From Symbiodinium natans (taxonomy: Eukaryota; Sar; Dinophyceae; Suessiales; Symbiodiniaceae), in contig CAJNDS010000223.1 of assembly GCA_905221605.1 (NCBI GenBank), positions 1 to 64,000 on the forward strand: 64,000 nucleotides of DNA, given 5' to 3'. The position numbers and the translations under genes were made by a program. The notes under the pieces were generated by a model that worked only from the letters and a program-made list of their open reading frames with translations, was not told where the DNA came from and made no database searches. Positions 9,251 through 22,200 of this stretch are shown here, piece after piece (position 1 is the first letter of the stretch; each line of letters begins with the position of its first letter).

Positions 9251-9900
9251 TTTCCCATTGTTGGGCCCTTTGGGGCCGTTTTTTTGAGGCCGAAATTGGG
9301 CCCAAAGGGCAAATGTTGCCCAAAATTAGCCAAAGGAGAAAAAAAGAGCCCACTTCATAAACTGTATAAACCTTATAAGTGGTTTTATATAATTCTTTTA
9401 CCCCACCCCCCCCAGCCCTCCTCCACCTTTCGTGCCCTCTACATCAAAAACGAAGGCTTGTACTTGCACTTGTACTTGTAATGTACTCTGATAGGCGCAG
9501 AGTGCGCCTATGTACTTGTAATGTACTCTGATAGGCGCAGAGTGCGCCTAGGTCACTTGAGAAGTTTTGAGTGGTGCAGCAAACCCAGCTGATGCTCATG
9601 ATTTCTCTGTCTCCCTATATATGGGCGATGGAACGGGTGTCCTTTTTGATCGTTTTCTGCATCTTCAAGGGAGGAAAAAGGACCCCCCAAGAAGGAAAAG
9701 TAACATAAGAAAAAGGGAGGGACATTGAAGAGCTCCTCTCTTTATTTAGTCATTCCCTGTCCTCTCTTCTTATCTGTTGTTTTTCTTAGTCGCTTCAAAA
9801 CGCAAAGTAAGGGAAAGGCGATTTCCTGAAGAGGAAGAAGGGCACCTATCTGTGAATAGCAAGATTGGCTTTTTAAAATTAGGGAGAGACAAGGGAGATA
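9251..9900. repeat. Duplicated segment, second copy
   Basis: Repeats the 7.94-8.40 kb segment. The phrase GTAATGTACTCTGATAGGCG is tandemly duplicated here (two copies about 42 bp apart), while the first segment has one. No gene recognised. Confidence 0.85.
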
Positions 9901-12900
9901 TATAAAGCTTTGCGACAAGTTTTGTCACTCCGTCTCCTTGCTTCCTGTCTGTTCTATTCCTTGCAGAGATAAGGGAAAGAGGATAGATAAAGAAGAGCGC
10001 CATCTTCTTTGCTCCTTGTTTTGTCTCTCCCTCTCCTTTATTCATCTCTCTTCCATTCTTTTCTTGGCTCTTCCCATTAAAATTGTGTTCTTTTTATCGC
10101 TCATCTCTCCTTCTCTTTCCCTTCTCTTCTCCTGTTCCCCTTTATATGACAAAAAACACAAGAAAGGAAGAACAGGAGGGGAATGGAAGCCCTTTTCCTG
10201 TCTTCTCCTGTTGCAATGAATAAGGAAAAGAGCATAGGAGATAAGGAAGGGAATTGAAGAGTAAATGGGCGATGGAACGGGTGTTCTTTTTGATAGTTTT
10301 CTGCATCTTCAAGGGAGAAAAAAGGACATCCCCCCAGAAGGAAAAGTAACATAAGAGATAGGGAGGAAAATTGAAGAGCTCCTCTCTTTACCTAGTCATT
10401 CCCTGTCCTCTCTTCTTATCTGTTGTTTTTCTTATTCGCTTCAAAAAGCAAAATAAGGGAAAGACGATTCCCTGAAGAGGAAGAAGGGCACCTATCTATC
10501 TGTGAATAGCAAGATTGGTTTTTTCTAATTAGGGAGAGACAAGGGAGATATATAAAGCTTTGCGACAAGTTTTGTCACTCCGTCTCCTTGCTTCCTGTCT
10601 GTTCTATTCCTTGCAGAGATAAGGGAGAGAGGATAGATAAAGAAGAGTGCCATCTTCTTTGCGCCTTGTTTTGTCTCTCCCTCTCCTTTATTCATCTCTC
10701 TTCTATTCTTTTCTTGGCTCTTCCCATTAAAATTGTGTTCTTTTTATCTCTCCTCGCTCCTTCTCTTTCCCTTCTCTTCTCCTGTTCCCCCTTAAATGAC
10801 AAAAACGCAAGAAAGGAAGAACAAGAGGGGAATGGAGGCCCTGTTCTTTTCACAATGGATGGGGCAAGTGAGCGGGGTTGGCTCCTTGCCCGTAGACCCT
10901 CCCCATGCTTCAGCAAATTCTTCCTCTCGCCCTATCGCCTCTGTTCTTTTCCTTGTTCCCAAACGGAAAAAGTGAACGGGTTCCTGAAGACGAGAGAGGG
11001 CGCCTTTTTTTCATTATAGAGGCAAAAGGGCAAGACAAGCAAGGGAGAGATGATAGATAAAGAAGAGTGCCATCCGTCTCCTTGTTTCTTGTCTTTTCTC
11101 TTCTTTTCAATACCCTTCCAGAAAATTAAAATGACCTCCTTGTTGTCTCTCCTCTCTCACTTCTCTTTCCCTTCTCTCCTTCTGCTTCCGTTTAGCTGTA
11201 AACCACAAGAAAGCCTTCTCCTTTTCATAATTCTTCCTGCTTAGTTTTTCTTATTTCGAAAAGAAAAAGGGAAGGGAGAGATAAGGGAGAGGGGATGGAT
11301 TAAGAAGAGCGCCATCTTCTTTGCAACTTGTTTTGTCTCTCCCTCTCCTTTATTCATCTCTCTTCCATTCTTTTCTTGGCTCTTCCCCTTAAAATTGTGT
11401 TCCTTTCATCGCTCCTCTCTCCTTCTCTTCCCCTTCTCTTCTCCTGTTCCCCTTTATATGACAAAAACACAAGAAAGGAAGAACAAGAGGGGAATGGAGG
11501 CCCTTTTCCTGTCTTCTCCTGTTGCAATGAATAAGGAAAAGAGCATAGGAGATAAGGAAGGGAATTGAAGAGTAAATGGGCGATGGAACGGGTGTTCTTT
11601 TTGATAGTTTTCTGCATCTTCAAGGGAGAAAAAAGGACATCCCCCAAGGAGGAAAAGTAACATAAGAGATAGGGAGGAAAATTGAAGAGCTACTCTCTTT
11701 ACCTAGTCATTCCCTGTCCTCTCTTCTTATCTGTTGTTTTTCTTATTCGCTTCAAAAAGCCAAATAAGGGAAAGGCGATTTCCTGAAGAGGAAGAAGGGC
11801 ACCTATCTATCTGTGAATAGCAAGATTGGTTTTTTCTAATTAGGGAGAGACAAGGGAGATATATAAAGCTTTGCGACAAGTTTTGTCACTCCGTCTCCTT
11901 GCTTCCTGTCTGTTCTATTCCTTGCAGAGATAAGGGAGAGAGGATAGATAAAGAAGAGTGCCATCTTCTTTGCGCCTTGTTTTGTCTCTCCCTCTCCTTT
12001 ATTCATCTCTCTTCCATTCTTTTCTTGGCTCTTCCCCTTAAATTGTCTTCCTTTCATCGCTCCTCTCTCCTTCTCTTCCCCTTCTCTTCTCCTGTTCCCC
12101 TTTATATGACAAAAACACAAGAAAGGAAGAACAAGAGGGGAATGGAGGCCCTTTTCCTGTCTTCTCCTCTTGCAATGAATAAGGAAAAGAGCATAAGAGA
12201 TAAGGAAGGGAATTGAAGAGTAAATGGGCGATGGAACGGGTGTTCTTTTTGATAGTTTTCTGCATCTTCAAGGGAGAAAAAAGGACATCCCCCAAGGAGG
12301 AAAAGTAACATAAGAGATAGGGAGGAAAATTGAAGAGCTCCTCTCTTTACCTAGTCATTCCCTGTCCTCTCTTCTTATCTCTTGTTTTTCTTATTCGCTT
12401 CAAAAAGCCAAATAAAGGAAAGGCGATTTCCTGAAGAGGAAGAAGGGCGCCTATCTATCTGTGAATAGCAAGATTGGTTTTTTCTAATTAGGGAGAGACA
12501 AGGGAGATATATAAAGCTTTGCGACAAGTTTTGTCACTCCGTCTCCTTGCTTCCTGTCTGTTCTATTCCTTGCAGAGATAAGGGAGAGAGGATAGATAAA
12601 GAAGAGTGCCATCTTCTTTGCGCCTTGTTTTGTCTCTCCCTCTCCTTTATTCATCTCTCTTCTATTCTTTTCTTGGCTCTTCCCATTAAAATTGTGTTCT
12701 TTTTATCTCTCCTCGCTCCTTCTCTTTCCCTTCTCTTCTCCTGTTCCCCCTGAAATGACAAAAACGCAAGAAAGGAAGAACAAGAGGGGAATGGAGGCCC
12801 TGTTCTTTTCACAATGGATGGGGCAAGTGAGCGGGGTTGGCTCCTTGCCCGTAGACCCTCCCCATGCTTCAGCAAATTCTTCCTCTCGCCCTATCGCCTC

Positions 12901-13905
12901 TGTTCTTTTCCTTGTTCCCAAACGGAAAAAGTGAACGGGTTCCTGAAGACGAGAGAGGGCGCCTTTTTTTCATTATAGAGGGAAAAGGGAAAGACAAGCA
13001 AGGGAGAGATGATAGATAAAGATCAGTGCCATCCGTCTCCTTGTTTCTTGTCTTTTCTCTTCTTTTCAATACCCTTCCAGAAAATTTAAATGACCTCCTT
13101 GTTGTCTCTCCTCTCTCACTTCTCTTTCCTTTCTCTCCTTCTGTTTCCGTTTAGCTGATAAACCACAAGAAAGGAACTTGTATGATAAGGGCAGTGGGAG
13201 GGTAAGCAGAGGGTGACTCCTTGCGTGTGGACCTTGCCATACTTCATCATATCACTCTTTTCGGCCTATCTCTTCTGCTCTTTTCCTTACCCTTCTCCTT
13301 TTCATAATTCTTCCTGCTTAGTTTTTCTTATTTCGAAAAGAAAAAGGGAAGGGAGAGATAAGGGAGAGGGGATGGATTAAGAAGAGCGCCATCTTCTTTG
13401 CAACTTGTTTTGTCTCTCCCTCTCCTTTATTCATCTCTCTTCCATTCTTTTCTTGGCTCTTCCCATTAAAAGTGTGTTCCTTTCATCGCTCCTCTCTCCT
13501 TCTCTTTCTCCTGTTCCCCTTTATATGACAAAAACACAAGAAAGGAAGAACAAGAGGGGAATGGAGGCCCTTTTCCTGTCTTCTCCTGTTGCAATGACTA
13601 AAGAAAAAAGCATAGGAGATAAGGAAGGGAATTGAAGAGTAAATGGGCGATGGAACGGGTGTTCCTTTTGATAGTTTTCTGCATCTTCAAGGGAGAAAAA
13701 AAGGACATCCCCCAAGAAGGAAAAGTAACGCACAATTGAAGAGCCCCTCTCTTTACCTAGTCATTCCCTGTCCTCTCTTCTTATCTGTTGTTTTTCTTAT
13801 TCGCTTCAAAAAGCAAAATTTGGGAAAGGCGATTTCCTGAAGTGGAAGAAGGGCACTTATCTATCTGCGAAGAGCAAGATTGGTTTTTTTCTAATTAGGG
13901 AGAGA
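9901..13905. repeat. Pyrimidine-skewed higher-order repeat
   Basis: The plus strand is dominated by long CTTC/TCTC runs alternating with GAAGAGG/AAGGAAG runs. The marker GGGCGATGGAACGGGTGT occurs near 8,127, 9,623, 10,266, 11,577, 12,225 and 13,646, and GTGAGCGGGGTTGGCTCC near 10,868 and 12,827, about 1,959 bp apart. The pattern is a higher-order repeat in which modules of about 650 and 1,310 bp alternate. Short open frames on both strands reflect the skew and repeat in step with the modules, so they are not called as genes. Confidence 0.85.
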
Positions 13906-14020
13906 CTTGCCCCGCCTGAGCCTCCCTGGCCTGCTTGTTGTGGCCACATTCCGCTACAGTTGCCCCGCCTGAGCCTCCCTGGCCTGCTTGTTGTGGCCAC
14001 ATTCCGGTACAGTTGCGCTT
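13906..14020 (+). repeat. Two direct copies of a 53-bp GC-rich unit
   Basis: The phrase TGCCCCGCCTGAGCCTCCCT and its continuation to ATTCCG(C/G)TACAGT occur twice, adjacent, with one base difference. The GC-rich unit stands out from the surrounding pyrimidine-skewed array. Confidence 0.85.
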
Positions 14021-15300
14021 CCAGAAAAATGCCGTCCAAGTCATCTCTCCTCTCTCACTTCCCTTTCCCTTTTCTCCTTCTGTTTCCTTTCAACTGATAC
14101 AGCGCAAGAAAGGAACTTGTATGATAAGGCAGTGGAAGGGTAAGCAGAGGGTGACTCCTGGCGCGTGGACCTTGCCATACTTCATCATACCCCTCCTATC
14201 GGCCTATCCTTTCCGTTCCTTTCCGTCCCCTTCTCCTTCTCATAGTTCTTCCTTTTTGTTTTCTTATTTCGAAAAGAAAGAGGGCAGGGAGAGATAAGGG
14301 GGAGAGGATAGATAAAGAAGAGTGCCATCTTCTCTGCGCCTTATTTTGTCTCTCCCTCTCCTTTATTCATCTCTCTTCTATTCTTTTCTTTGCTCTTCCC
14401 AGTACAAATGCAATCCTTGTTGTCTCTCCTCTCTTCTTCTCTCTCCCTTCTCTTCTCCTGTTCCCCTTGATATGACAAAAACACAAGAAAGGAAGAACAA
14501 GAGGGGAATGGAGGCCCTGTTCCTTTCTTTTCCTGTTTCAATGGATGGGGAAACTGAGCGGGGTTGGCTCCTTGTCCGTAGACCCTCCCCATGCTTCAGC
14601 AAATCCCTCCTCTCGCCCTATCGCCTCTGTTCTTTCCTTGTTCCCAAATGGAAAAAGAAAACGGGTTCCTTTGCATGTTCATTGTTCTTCCTTTTGTTTT
14701 CTATTTGACAGGGAAAAGAACAAGAGAAGAAAGATGAAAACGAGCACCATCTTCTCTTAGCCTGATTTTGCACCTCCCTCTCCTGTCTTCATTTCTCTTC
14801 CATTCTTTTCATTGCTCTTCCCATTAAAATTGCATTCCTTTTGATCTCTCCTCTCTCCTTTCTCTCTCCCTTCCCGTCTCCTGTTCTCTTTGAATTTCAA
14901 AAACACACAAAAGGAAGCTTCTTTTCCTTATTGAATGAAAAAGAAAAAGAAGAAAAGAGATAGGGAAAGACACTGAAGAGCTCCACTGCCTATTGTTTCA
15001 TTCCCTTTCCTCTCTTTCTATGTGTTGTTTTCCTTGTCGTTTCAGAAAGCAAGCAAAATACGGGCAAGGGGGCTTCCTGAAGAGGAGAGAGATCTGCGAA
15101 GACCAAAAAAAGTCTTGTCTTTTGAATTATAGAGGGAAACGGGAGAGGCAAGGAAGGGAGAGATGATAGATAAAGAAGAGTGCCATCCGTCTCCTTGTTT
15201 CTTGTCTTTTCTTTTCAATACCCTTCCAGAAAATTAAAATGGCCTCCTTGTTGTCTCTCCTCTCTCACTTCTCTTTCCCTTCTGCCGCAGCCAAACAGCG
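14021..15300. repeat. Diverged continuation of the pyrimidine-skewed repeat
   Basis: Modules of the 9.9-13.9 kb array continue with more divergence (phrases AGGAACTTGTATGATAAGG and CTCCCCATGCTTCAGCAAAT recur). No gene recognised. Confidence 0.7.
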
Positions 15301-16289
15301 ACTTTTTCACGCAGGCTGAAAAAAGAACACGCATACACAGACAGCAAAGAGAAACAAATGAAAATAAGAATAACCAGAAATTCGCAGTTCGTAATGGCGT
15401 GCGGCTAGGCCTAGAACCGCTGGGCATGAGATTTGCGTGCCATATGTAGGTGTAAATATGTATTTTTGTATTACGATGTTTATATTCGCTCTTTTAAAGC
15501 AATAAGAAAAACCCAAAGCTAAATAGACCCTAAAGGCGGCGGGCTCATTATATATATATATTTTTTTCTTATTTTTCTTTATATATTGATGATATCTTGA
15601 AATAAGAATTGCAAGAAGAGAAATAGATGATATGACCCAGATCGTTGATTGATTATGAAATAAGATTCATTTTCATAATATCTCTTTAAAACTAATGGGA
15701 GTGATCTCAAGTATAGGAACTAGTTCATTACGAAATCTTCATTGAAAGAGATTCAAATTTTTCTCGAAATTAAATTTGAAGTAATATGATTATCTTTTAA
15801 TTGAATATAATGAGAAGTCGTGATGGAATATTTTTTCATTCTTCAGAATATATATGGATAAATATATTCGATTATATAGAATAATTTGGGATACCCCGCC
15901 CTATTAATAGTCGGTACAAGTAGAAGCATAGCGAAAGCACTAGCAAAATTAGTGAAAATTAGCATATTTTGAAATAAAATTCGTATTATTTCTGGTGCTA
16001 CCTTTTGTGCTCTTGTTTGTGTTATTTCTGGTGCTACTTTTGATGTTTTTATTTATGCTCGTTTATATAGCCTGTAAATTGCCACGCCGAGCTTGCCCTC
16101 CCAAAATATGACCATGCGGTGTTATGATCGGCAAGTTAAATCTATTATTTCTGGTAGTGTTTTTTCTATTCTGTTAAGTCACATTTGGCCAATGCCATTC
16201 GTATTCTTGGTGCTCTTTCTCGTCTATGGGATATATACAAAAGTTTTTTTTTTCATTATACAAGTAAATAAACAAGACGAGTTTCTTCA
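15301..16289. other. AT-rich unique sequence, no gene recognised
   Basis: A sharp change from pyrimidine-rich repeats to AT-rich DNA near 15,540. It contains a local duplication of TTATTTCTGGTGCTAC (about 15,987 and 16,021). A short frame at 16,093-16,344 has a hydrophobic stretch but runs into the satellite, and I recognise no family. Confidence 0.4.
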
Positions 16290-19200
16290 ATATCGATCTA
16301 TCTTCGATTTTTTAAGATTTAGGGTCTTAGCATTTAGGGTATAGGATTTTACAGATTGAATATGCAAAATCTGTGTGACAATTTCCTTACCCTGAAATCA
16401 TATATGAAATAGGAAATACGAATTGAGATATCACGCACGAGCCACGGGCACGATTTATCGCCGTGTGGATTGTTTGTTGAAACACGAAGAAATAACATGT
16501 ATCTGATAATTTCCTTACCCTGAAGACGTTATAAGTAAGTAAACAAGACGAATTTCTTCAATATCGATCTATCTTCGATCTTTAAGATTTAGGATTTGAG
16601 GATTTAGGGTGTAGGATTTTCCAGATTGACCATGCAAAATGGGTGTGACCATTCCCTTGTCCTGCCAACATGTCAGAGACAACAAATCGTATATCTTGCC
16701 ATGCCTCATACAGAAACTAGCAAATCACAGGCAACAAATCGTATATCTTGTCATGCCTCGTTCAGATACCAGCAAATCATAGGCAATAAATCGTATATCT
16801 CGCCATGCCTCATCCAGATATCAGCAAGTCGAATGTAAAAAGAAAAAGTAGTAGGGGAAACGATTTGCTACGGGTATTGGGTTCTGCATCTTGTGATATC
16901 ACGTATGAGACAGGGCATACGATTTGTGATATCACATATGAGCCATGTGCACGCTTTGTCGCCGTGTTGATTGTTTGTTGGAATACGAAGAAACAATATG
17001 TATGTGATAGTTTCCTTACCCTGAAGATATTATAATTAAGTAAACAAGACGGATCGATCTATCTTCGATCTTTAAAGATTTAGGGTTTTAGGGTTTAGGG
17101 TGTAGGATTTTAGGGATTGAACGAAGAATGAAAAGGTGAGTGACAGTTTCCTTACCCTGCCAGCAAATCATAGACAACAAGTCCTGTATCTTGCCATGCC
17201 TCACACAGAAACTAGAAATCCCAGACAACAAATCGTGTATCTTGTCATGCCTCGCACAGATACCAGCAAATCACAGATAACAAATCGTGTATCTTGCCGT
17301 GCCTCCCACAGAAACTAACAAATCATAGGCAACAAATCGTATATCTTGTCATGCCTCGTACTCATGCCAGCAAATCACAGGCAACAAATCGTACATCTCG
17401 CCATGTCTCATCCAAGTACCAGCAAGTCGGATGTAAAAAGAAAAAAGAGGAAGGGGTACCATTTGTTACGGGCATTGGGTTCTGCATCTTATGATATCAT
17501 ACATGTTTCATAGGAGACAGGGGATACGATTTGAGATATCACGCACGAGCCACGGGCACGATTTGCCGCCGTGTTGATTGTTTGCTGAAACACGAAGAAA
17601 TAACATGTATCTGATAATTTCCTTACCCTGAAGACCTTACAAGTAAGTAATCAAGACGAGTTTCTTCAAGATCGATCTATCTTCGATCTTTAAGATCTAG
17701 GATTTTAGGGTTTAGCGTGTAGGGATTTACAGATTAAAGTTGCAAAATGTGTGTGATAATTTCCTTACCCTGCCAGCAAGTCACAGACAATAAAACGTAT
17801 ATCTTGCCATGCCTCATACAGAAACTAGAAAATCACAGATAACAAATCGTGTATCTTATCATGCCTCGCACAGATACCAGCAAATCACAGGCAACAAATC
17901 GTGCATCTTGCTATGCCTCATACATATGCCAGCAAATCACAGGCAACAAATCATTCATCTTGCCATTTCTCATACAGATACCAGCAAATCGGATGTAAAG
18001 ATGTGTTATGGGCATTGGGTTCTACATCTCGTGATATCACGCATGAGACAGGGGATACGATTTGTGATATCACATACGAACCACGGGCACGATTTGTTCC
18101 CGTATTGATTGTTTGTTGGAATATGAAGAAATAATATGTGTGCGATAGCTTCCTTACCCTGAAGACCTTACAATTAAGTAAACAAGACGAGCTTCTTCAA
18201 CATCGATCTATCTTCGATCTTTAAGATTTAGGGTTTTAGGGCTTAGGGTAAAGGGTATCAGGGATTGAACAAACGAAACGTGTGTGATAATTTCCTTACC
18301 CTGCCAGCAAATCATAGACAATAAATCGTTCATCTTGTCATGCCTCTTACAGATACCAACAAATCACAGGCAACAAATCGTACATCTTGCTATGCCTCCC
18401 ACAGATGCCAGCAAATCACATTCAACAAATCGTACATCTCGCCATGCCTCATCCAGATACCAGCAAGTCGCATGTAAAAAGAAAAAGTAATAGGGGGTAC
18501 GATTTGTTACGGGCATTGGGTTCTGCATCTCGTGATATCACGCATGAGACAGGGGATACGATTTGTGATATCACACACGAGCCACCAGCACGATTTGTGC
18601 CCGTATTGATTATTTGTTGGAATATGAAGAAACAATATGTGTGCGACAGCTTCCTTATCCTGAAGACCTTACAATTAGGTAAACAAGACGAGCTTCTTCA
18701 ACATCGATCTATCTTCGATCTTTAAGATTTAGGGTTTTAGGGTTTAGGGTGTAGGGTATCAGGGATTGAACAAACGAAACGTGTGTGATAATTTCCTTAC
18801 CCTGCCAGCAAATCATAGACAACAAATCGTACATCTTGTCATGCCTCTTACAGATACCAACAAATCACAGGCAACAAATCGTACATCTTGCTATGCCTCC
18901 CACAGATGCCAGCAAATCACATTCAACAAATCGTACATCTCGCCATGCCTCATCCAGATACCATCAAGTCGCATATAAAAAGAAAAAGTAATAGGGGGTA
19001 CGATTTGTTACGGGCATTGGGTTCTGCATCTCGTGATATCACGCATGAGACAGGGGATACGATTTGTGATATCACACACGAGCCACCAGCACGATTTGTG
19101 TCCGTATTGATTATTTGTTGGAATATGAAGAAATAATATGTGTGCGATAGCTTCCTTACCCTGAAGACCTTACAATTAAGTAAACAAGACGAGCTTCTTC

Positions 19201-22200
19201 AACATCGATCTATCTTCGATCTTCAAGATTTTGGGTTTAGGGTTTAGGAACCTTACCCGGCTTACTGAAGCAGTCCGGCAGCAAAAAAGGGTTTATGGTC
19301 TAGGGTTTTAGAAGCAAAATGCGTATGACAATTTCCTTACCCTGCCAGCAAGTCACAGACGACAAATCGTGTAGCTTGCCATGCCTCACACAGAAACTAG
19401 AAAATCGCAGGCAACAAATCGCACATCTTGTTATGCCTCAGATACCAGCAAATCACAGGCAACAAATCGTACATCTCGCCATGCCTCACACAGATACCAG
19501 CAAGTCGGATGTAAAAAGAAAAAGGAGGAGGGAGTACTATTTGTTATGGGCATTGGGTTCTGCATCTTACGATATCATACATGTCTCACAGGAGACAGGG
19601 GATACGATTTGAGATATCACGCACGAGCCACGGGCACGATTTATCGCCGTGTGGATTGTTTGTTGAAACACGAAGAAATAACATGTATCTGATAATTTCC
19701 TTACCCTGAAGACCTTACAAGTAAGTAATCAAGACGAATTTCTTCAAGATCGATCTATCTTCGATCTTTAAGATCTAGGATTTTGGGGTTTAGCGTATAG
19801 GGATTTACAGATTAAACATGCAAAATGAGTGTGACAATTTCCTTACCCTGCCAGCAAGTCACAGACAACAAAACGTGTATCTTGCCATGCCTCACACAGA
19901 TACCAGCAAATCATAGACAACAAATCGTCCATCTTGTCATGCCTCGCACAGATACCAGCAAATCACAGGCAACAAATCGTATATCTTGCTATGCCTCGCA
20001 CATATGCCAGCAAATCACAGATAATGAATCGTTCATCTAGCCATTTCTCATATAGATATCAGCAAATCGGATGTAAAGATGTATTACGGGCATTGGATTC
20101 TGTATCTTGTGATATCACATATGAGATAGGGGATACGATTTGAGATATCACGCACGAGCCACAGGCACGATTTGTCGCCGTGTTGATTGTTTGCTGAAAC
20201 ACGAAGGAACAACTTGTGTGTGACAGCTTGCTTACCCTGAAGAACTTACAATTAAGCAAGCAAGACGAGTTTCTTCAAGATCGATCTATCTTCGATCTTT
20301 AAGATTTAGGATTTTAGGGCTTAGGATGTAGGACTTTGCAGATTGAACATGCAAAATGTGGGTGATAATTTCCTTATCCTGCCAGCAAGTCACAGACAAC
20401 AAATCGTGTAGCTTGCCATGCCTCACACAGAAAACAGCAAATCACAGGCAACAAATCGTATATCTTGTCATGCCTCGTGCAGATGCCAGCCAATCACAGA
20501 CAACAAATCGTTCATCTTGTCATGCCTCGCGTAGATGCCAGCAAATCTCAGGCAACAAATCGTACATCTCGCCATGCCTCATCCAGATACCAGCAAGTCG
20601 CATGTAAAAAGAAAAAGTAATAGGGGGTACGATTTGTTACGGGCATTGGGTTCTGCATCTCGTGATATCACGCATGAGACAGGGGATACGATTTGTGATA
20701 TCACACACGAGCCACCAACACGATTTGTTCCCGTATTGATTGTTTGTTGGAATACGAAGAAACAATATGTGTGCGATAGCTTCCTTACCCTGAAGACCTT
20801 ACAATTAAGTAAACAAGACGAGCTTCTTCAACATCGATCTATCTTCGATCTTTAAGATTTAGGGTTTTAGGGTTTAGGGTGTAGGGTATTAGGGATTGAA
20901 CAAACGAAATGTGTGTGACAATTTCCTTACCCTGCCAGCAAATCACAGACATCAAATCGTACATCTTGTCATGCCTCTTACAGATACCAGCAAATCACAG
21001 GCAACAAATCATACATCTTGCTATGCCTCCCACAGATGCCAGCAAATCACAGGCAACAAGTCGTACATCTCGCCATGCCTCATCCAGACACCAGCAAGTC
21101 GGATGTAAAAAGAAAAAGTAGTAGCGGGCACGATTTGTTACGGGCATTGGGTTCTGCATCTTGTGATATCACACATGAGACAGGGGATACGATTTGTGAT
21201 ATCACACACGAGCCACGGGCACGATTTGTCGCCGTGTTGATTGTTTGCTGAAACACGAAGAAATAACATGTGTGTGACAGTTTCCTTACCCTGAAGACCT
21301 TATAATTAAGTAGTCAAGACGAGTTTCTTCAAGATCGATCTATCTTCGATCTTCAAGATTTAGGGTTTTAGTTTAGGGTCTAGGGTTTTAGAGATTGAAT
21401 CAGAAAAATGTGTATGATAGTTGCCTTACCCTGCCAGCAAGTCACAGACAACAAATCGTGTATCTTGCCATGTCTCATACAGAAACTAGAAAATCACAGA
21501 CAACAAATCGTACATCTTCTCATGCCTCGTGCAGATGCCAGCAAAAAACAGACAACAAACCGTACATCTCTCCATGCCTCATCCAGATACCAGCAAGTCG
21601 GATGTAAAAAGAAAAAAAGAAGGGGAAATGATTTGCTACGGGCATTGGGTTCTGCAGCTTGTGATATCACGCATGAGATAGGGGATACGATTTGTGATAT
21701 CACACACGAGCCACGGGTACGATTTGTCGCCGTGTTGTTTGTTTGCCGGAATACGAAGAAACAATATATATGGGCTAGTTTCCTTACCCTGAAGACCTTA
21801 TAACTAAGTAAACAAGACGAATTTCTCCAACATCGATCTATCTTCGATCTTTAAGATTTAGGGTTTAGGGTTTAGGAATCTTACCCGGCTTATTGAAGCA
21901 GTCCGGCAGCAAAAAAGGTTTTATGGTCTAGGGTTTTAGAGATTGAATAAGCAAAATGTATATGACAGTTTCCTTACCCTGCCAGCAAGTCACAGACCAC
22001 AAATCGTGTAGCTTACCATGCCTCATACAGAAACTAGAAAATCACAGACAACAAATCGTACATCTTGTCATGCCTCGCACCGATACCAACGAATCATAGG
22101 CAACAAATCGTACATCTTGCTATGCCTCACACAGATGCCAGCAAATCACAGGCAACAAATCGTACATCTCGCCATGCCTCACACAGATACCAGCAAGTCG

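Noticed and set aside
15540-16100. Possible organelle DNA insertion, because of AT-rich composition
   Set aside because: No organelle gene, rRNA or tRNA could be matched by eye; composition alone is not evidence.
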